From Roseburia sp. (lineage in GTDB: Bacteria; Bacillota; Clostridia; Lachnospirales; Lachnospiraceae): a DNA stretch of 8,467 nucleotides. The stretch is taken from the NCBI GenBank assembly GCA_003483745.1, contig DMYD01000037.1:1-8467 (forward strand), written 5' to 3'. The notes beneath the pieces were generated by a model. The model was not told the origin of the DNA. It ran no database searches and worked only from the letters and a program-made list of their open reading frames with translations. Made by a program: the position numbers and the translations under genes. Below are positions 6,503 to 8,467 of this stretch, one piece after another; position 1 is the stretch's first letter; every line of letters starts with the position of its first letter.

Positions 6503-6748
6503 GTGAGAAAAAACAGAAAGGTGTTTCAGGCGCTGACACTGATCCTGCAGTTTGGATTGAATATGATCGTTCCAATCGTGATGTGCACTCTGTTTGGTAC
6601 ATGGATCGGCAGGAAATATGATATGCTCTGGATCGTGATTCCACTGTTTATCATGGGTGCACTGGCGGGATTTACCAATATTTTTAAAATGGCAAAAAAG
6701 ATTTACGGACAGGACGGTGGCAGAGGAAATGTTACGAAGAATCAATGA
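6503..6748 (+). CDS. AtpZ/AtpI-family small membrane protein of the F-ATPase operon
   Basis: This is an 81-residue protein with two membrane helices (about 12-34 and 42-60) and basic ends, matching the AtpZ-like family encoded at the head of many Firmicute atp operons. Members are thought to help assembly or stability of the F0 sector, and Mg2+/Ca2+ transport has been proposed in alkaliphilic Bacillus. The start is GTG at 6503, with GGAGGA (6488-6493) nine bases upstream. Immediately before it lies ATG-TAA (6497-6502), a start codon followed directly by a stop, with closer spacing to the same ribosome binding site. The 3' end overlaps the next gene by 20 bases, which suggests translational coupling. 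The conserved G-A-L-A-G-F in the second helix supports the family call; the function is inferred from context. Confidence 0.82.
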   Translation: MRKNRKVFQALTLILQFGLNMIVPIVMCTLFGTWIGRKYDMLWIVIPLFIMGALAGFTNIFKMAKKIYGQDGGRGNVTKNQ

Positions 6749-7163
6749 TGCATTGCCGGGACTTGTTTTGGGAATTATTGTGTATGGAGTGATCGTGGAA
6801 CTGGCGGGTGTCTGGTTTGTCACTGACAAGGTCAGGTATACCACGGGACTTCTGATCGGTATTATCTTAGCGTGCGGTATGGCAGTCAACATTGCGACCG
6901 TATTAAGAGATGCGGTGGAGTTGTACGGTGAGGACAATGCAAAGAAGAAGATCGTTGCAAAATCGCTGCTCCGCTATGCCGTGGTTGTGATCGTTTTCTT
7001 TGTTATGATGAAATGGAATCTGGGAAATCTGATCACTGCGTTTATCGGGGTATTGGGACTTAAAGTATCTGCGTACTTACAGCCCTTTACACATAGAGTA
7101 ATACAAAAACTGCAAGGAAGAGGTGATGTATCTTCAGACAGTGAAGATAACAATTTCATATAA
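6729..7163 (+). CDS. atpI: F-type ATP synthase subunit I (AtpI-like)
   Basis: This is a 144-residue protein with four predicted membrane helices (about 11-31, 38-59, 82-95 and 99-118) and a short acidic tail, as expected for the ATP-synt_I family. AtpI/UncI assists assembly of the c-ring and is not part of the finished enzyme in the species studied. The frame is open upstream to 6657, but that stretch lies within the AtpZ-like gene and has no membrane or family character. The ATG at 6729 gives M-L-R-R-I-N-D-A-L, the usual short cytoplasmic start before helix one. It overlaps the preceding gene by 20 bases; GGTGG (6716-6720) lies eight bases upstream and AGAGGA is too close, so coupling to upstream translation is likely. 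It sits directly before atpB, the standard location. Confidence 0.85.
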   Translation: MLRRINDALPGLVLGIIVYGVIVELAGVWFVTDKVRYTTGLLIGIILACGMAVNIATVLRDAVELYGEDNAKKKIVAKSLLRYAVVVIVFFVMMKWNLGNLITAFIGVLGLKVSAYLQPFTHRVIQKLQGRGDVSSDSEDNNFI

Positions 7164-7176
7164 GGGAGGTGAGAGA

Positions 7177-7914
7177 GTGAATCACGCAATTTTGATGTCA
7201 TCCGGAGCCGAAAATATTGACTTTATGATACACGGTATCGTTCAATATGAGATATTCGGACATAAAGTCTGGATCACGACATCACATGTCTGCATACTGA
7301 TCGTTATGCTCCTTATGATGGCACTTGCCATTGCAGGAAACCGTGCGATCAAACATGCAAAGGAGATCCCGGAGGGATTTCAGAATGTTATCGAGCTGAT
7401 GGTTGAAATGCTGGATAACATGGTAAGCGGCACTATGGGAAAAGTGGCAGCACCAAAGTTTGTCAACTATATCAGTACCATTTTTATTTTTATTCTAATG
7501 AGTAATATTTCAGGTCTGTTTGGATTAAGACCACCGACAGCTGACTATGGTACGACACTGGCACTTGGTCTTATTACATTCTTCCTGATCCATATCACGC
7601 AGTTTAAGAATCTGCCGATCAAGCAGATCTGGACAGATATGTGTTCCCCATTGCCGCCATGGCTGCCAATCTGGTTTCCAATCAATGTGATCAGTGAGAT
7701 CGCAGTGCCGATTTCATTGTCGCTGCGTCTTTTCGCAAACGTATTGTCAGGAACCGTTATGATGGCATTGGTTTATGGACTGCTGAGCAAAATAGCAATC
7801 ATCTGGCCGGCAGCACTCCATGTATACTTCGATTTGTTCTCAGGAGCAATTCAGACGTATGTATTCTGTATGTTGACAATGACATACATTGGTCAGAACT
7901 ACGAACAAGAATAA
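7177..7914 (+). CDS. atpB: F-type ATP synthase subunit a
   Basis: Subunit a forms the ion half-channels against the rotating c-ring in the membrane. The 245-residue product has the expected multi-helix profile. It contains the essential arginine Arg184 in S-L-R-L-F-A-N-V-L (the equivalent of E. coli Arg210), an upstream P-I-N-V-I-S-E (168-174), and the final-helix Gln226 in S-G-A-I-Q-T-Y-V-F with an Asp219 seven residues before it. The frame is open back to 7123 inside atpI. I place the start at GTG 7177 because GGGAGG (7164-7169), directly after the atpI stop, gives an ideal 7-base spacing. The next ATG (7195) would be too far from it. An unusual 126-base gap separates it from atpE. The identification is secure; the non-AUG start is inferred from the ribosome binding site. 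Confidence 0.96.
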   Translation: MNHAILMSSGAENIDFMIHGIVQYEIFGHKVWITTSHVCILIVMLLMMALAIAGNRAIKHAKEIPEGFQNVIELMVEMLDNMVSGTMGKVAAPKFVNYISTIFIFILMSNISGLFGLRPPTADYGTTLALGLITFFLIHITQFKNLPIKQIWTDMCSPLPPWLPIWFPINVISEIAVPISLSLRLFANVLSGTVMMALVYGLLSKIAIIWPAALHVYFDLFSGAIQTYVFCMLTMTYIGQNYEQE

Positions 7915-7922
7915 TAATATTT

Positions 7923-8034
7923 AGGAGGCAAATCCTCTGCTCCTGCAAGGGCAGTCGCATTTTGCTTCGCAAAACAAGGAGGCAAATCCTCTCCTCACCA
8001 GAGGGTTCGGATTTTGCTTCGCAAAACAAGGAGG
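7923..8034 (+). repeat. Tandem duplicated, hairpin-rich intercistronic element between atpB and atpE
   Basis: Two copies of a 52-54 bp unit follow one another. The first block, AGGAGGCAAATCCTCT, occurs at 7923-7938 and 7977-7992. The second block of 24 identical bases, beginning ATTTTGCTTCGC and ending in AAGGAGG, occurs at 7959-7982 and 8011-8034. Each unit has GGAGG that can pair with the following CCTCT (loop CAAAT), a variable middle that still forms a hairpin (CTGC/GCAG at 7937-7940 and 7951-7954; CCTC/GAGG at 7993-7996 and 8001-8004), and a TTTTGC-TTC-GCAAAA hairpin (7960-7974, 8012-8026). The last GGAGG (8030-8034) lacks the pairing CCTCT and serves as the atpE ribosome binding site. 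No ORF is needed to explain the gap. Confidence 0.85.
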
Positions 8035-8040
8035 ATTAAT

Positions 8041-8295
8041 ATGAATATCACAGGACACGATTTAATTATGGCATGTTCAGCTATCGGTGCAGGTCTGGCA
8101 GTTATCGCCGGTATCGGACCTGGTATTGGACAGGGTATCGCAGCAGGACATGGTGCAGCAGCCGTTGGGCGTAACCCGGGTGCAAAGGGAGATATCATGT
8201 CAACCATGCTTTTAGGACAGGCTGTTGCAGAGACGACAGGTCTTTACGGACTCTTGATCGCAATGCTCTTACTGTTCGTACAGCCTTTGGGCTAA
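8041..8295 (+). CDS. atpE: F-type ATP synthase subunit c, sodium-type signature
   Basis: Subunit c forms the rotor ring. This 84-residue hairpin protein has two membrane helices joined by the polar loop G-R-N-P-G-A-K-G-D (43-51). The ion-carrying carboxylate is Glu64. Surrounding residues match the Na+-binding set defined in Ilyobacter tartaricus: Pro27 and Gln31 in G-P-G-I-G-Q-G of helix one, and Val62, Glu64, Thr65, Thr66 and Tyr69 in V-A-E-T-T-G-L-Y of helix two. The numbering is offset by one. This predicts a sodium-coupled enzyme. The ATG at 8041 has a perfect AAGGAGG seven bases upstream (8028-8034, spacer ATTAAT) and is the only AUG start among the atp genes seen here. The frame extends upstream to 8014, but only through the repeat element. 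A hairpin follows the stop. Confidence 0.96.
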   Translation: MNITGHDLIMACSAIGAGLAVIAGIGPGIGQGIAAGHGAAAVGRNPGAKGDIMSTMLLGQAVAETTGLYGLLIAMLLLFVQPLG

Positions 8296-8296
8296 T

Positions 8297-8312
8297 GAAT
8301 GGCGCTCCATTC
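8297..8312 (+). promoter_or_regulatory. Intercistronic hairpin after atpE
   Basis: GAATGG-CGCT-CCATTC is a perfect 6-bp stem with a 4-base loop starting two bases after the atpE stop. It is followed by TTGGAATAAAAAAATTGG, not by a T-tract, so it is not an ordinary terminator. A role in RNA stability or 3'-end protection of the atpE message is an inference. Confidence 0.5.
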
Positions 8313-8345
8313 TTGGAATAAAAAAATTGGAAAGGAGGCCGAACC

Positions 8346-8467
8346 TTGGAGGAAATGACAAGACTTTTTGGACTGGATTTTCAGTTACTGCATGATGTGA
8401 TTTTGATGGCGTTAGCAGTATTTTTCTTATTTTTATTCATGTCCAAGATGCTGTTTGAACCGGCACG
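8346..8467 (+). CDS. atpF: F-type ATP synthase subunit b, N-terminal part (runs off the right edge)
   Basis: Forty codons plus two bases are visible. They encode a short polar start, then F-Q-L-L-H-D-V-I-L-M-A-L-A-V-F-F-L-F-L-F-type sequence (a single membrane helix, about 12-32) and then M-L-F-E-P-A, the normal opening of subunit b, whose long coiled coil would follow outside the window. Subunit b is the peripheral stalk that links F0 to F1. I choose TTG at 8346 because AAAGGAGG (8331-8338) lies seven bases upstream. The ATG three codons later (8355) has only a GGAGG with a two-base spacer, too close, though an annotator could prefer it. Position directly after atpE fits the canonical a-c-b order. 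The residues are few, but context makes the call strong. Confidence 0.88.
   Translation, partial: MEEMTRLFGLDFQLLHDVILMALAVFFLFLFMSKMLFEPA

Noticed and set aside
7915..8040. Short CRISPR-like array in the atpB-atpE gap
   Set aside because: There are only two units, the identical blocks take up most of each unit, and the 'spacers' form hairpins; no cas gene is nearby.

Overview
The window looks like chromosomal DNA from a gut-type Firmicute of the Lachnospiraceae/Clostridia. The basis is moderate GC, strong AGGAGG-type ribosome binding sites, extended -10 promoters, and a Sua5 - LMW phosphatase - upp - (d)CMP deaminase - atp gene order that resembles the Bacillus ywlC-ywlE-upp-atp neighbourhood. 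The assignment rests on gene content and order, not on a database match.

Layout. Positions 1-339 (minus strand) hold the 5'-truncated fragment of a surface protein made of Listeria-Bacteroides (Flg_new/InlB-type) repeats. At about 332-341 it abuts a YfhO-family membrane protein (plus strand, to 2209) that lacks its N-terminal part. Both genes lose their beginnings at the same point, so the joint is a deletion/rearrangement scar or an assembly chimera. A hairpin at 2240-2271 terminates the convergent galM gene (minus, 2295-3332), which has its own promoter at 3378-3406.

Positions 3478-6331 form a plus-strand transcription unit with a promoter at 3478-3506. It encodes threonylcarbamoyl-AMP synthase (Sua5), a LMW tyrosine/arginine-phosphatase-like protein that has lost its nucleophilic cysteine, uracil phosphoribosyltransferase (upp), and a dCMP-deaminase-family enzyme. 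It ends at a strong terminator (6275-6331). The unit combines tRNA t6A modification with pyrimidine salvage.

From 6440 to the right edge lies the start of the F-type ATP synthase operon: AtpZ-like protein, subunit I, subunit a (atpB), subunit c (atpE) and the first 40 codons of subunit b (atpF). The c subunit carries the full ligand set known from sodium-translocating rings. The atpB-atpE gap holds a tandemly repeated, hairpin-rich element that carries repeated Shine-Dalgarno sequences, and a further hairpin follows atpE.

Most of the window is housekeeping. The points that stand out are the head-to-head truncation junction, the catalytically degenerate phosphatase retained in its conserved position, and the duplicated structured leader in front of atpE. 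I see no CRISPR array, tRNA, rRNA, transposase or defence system.
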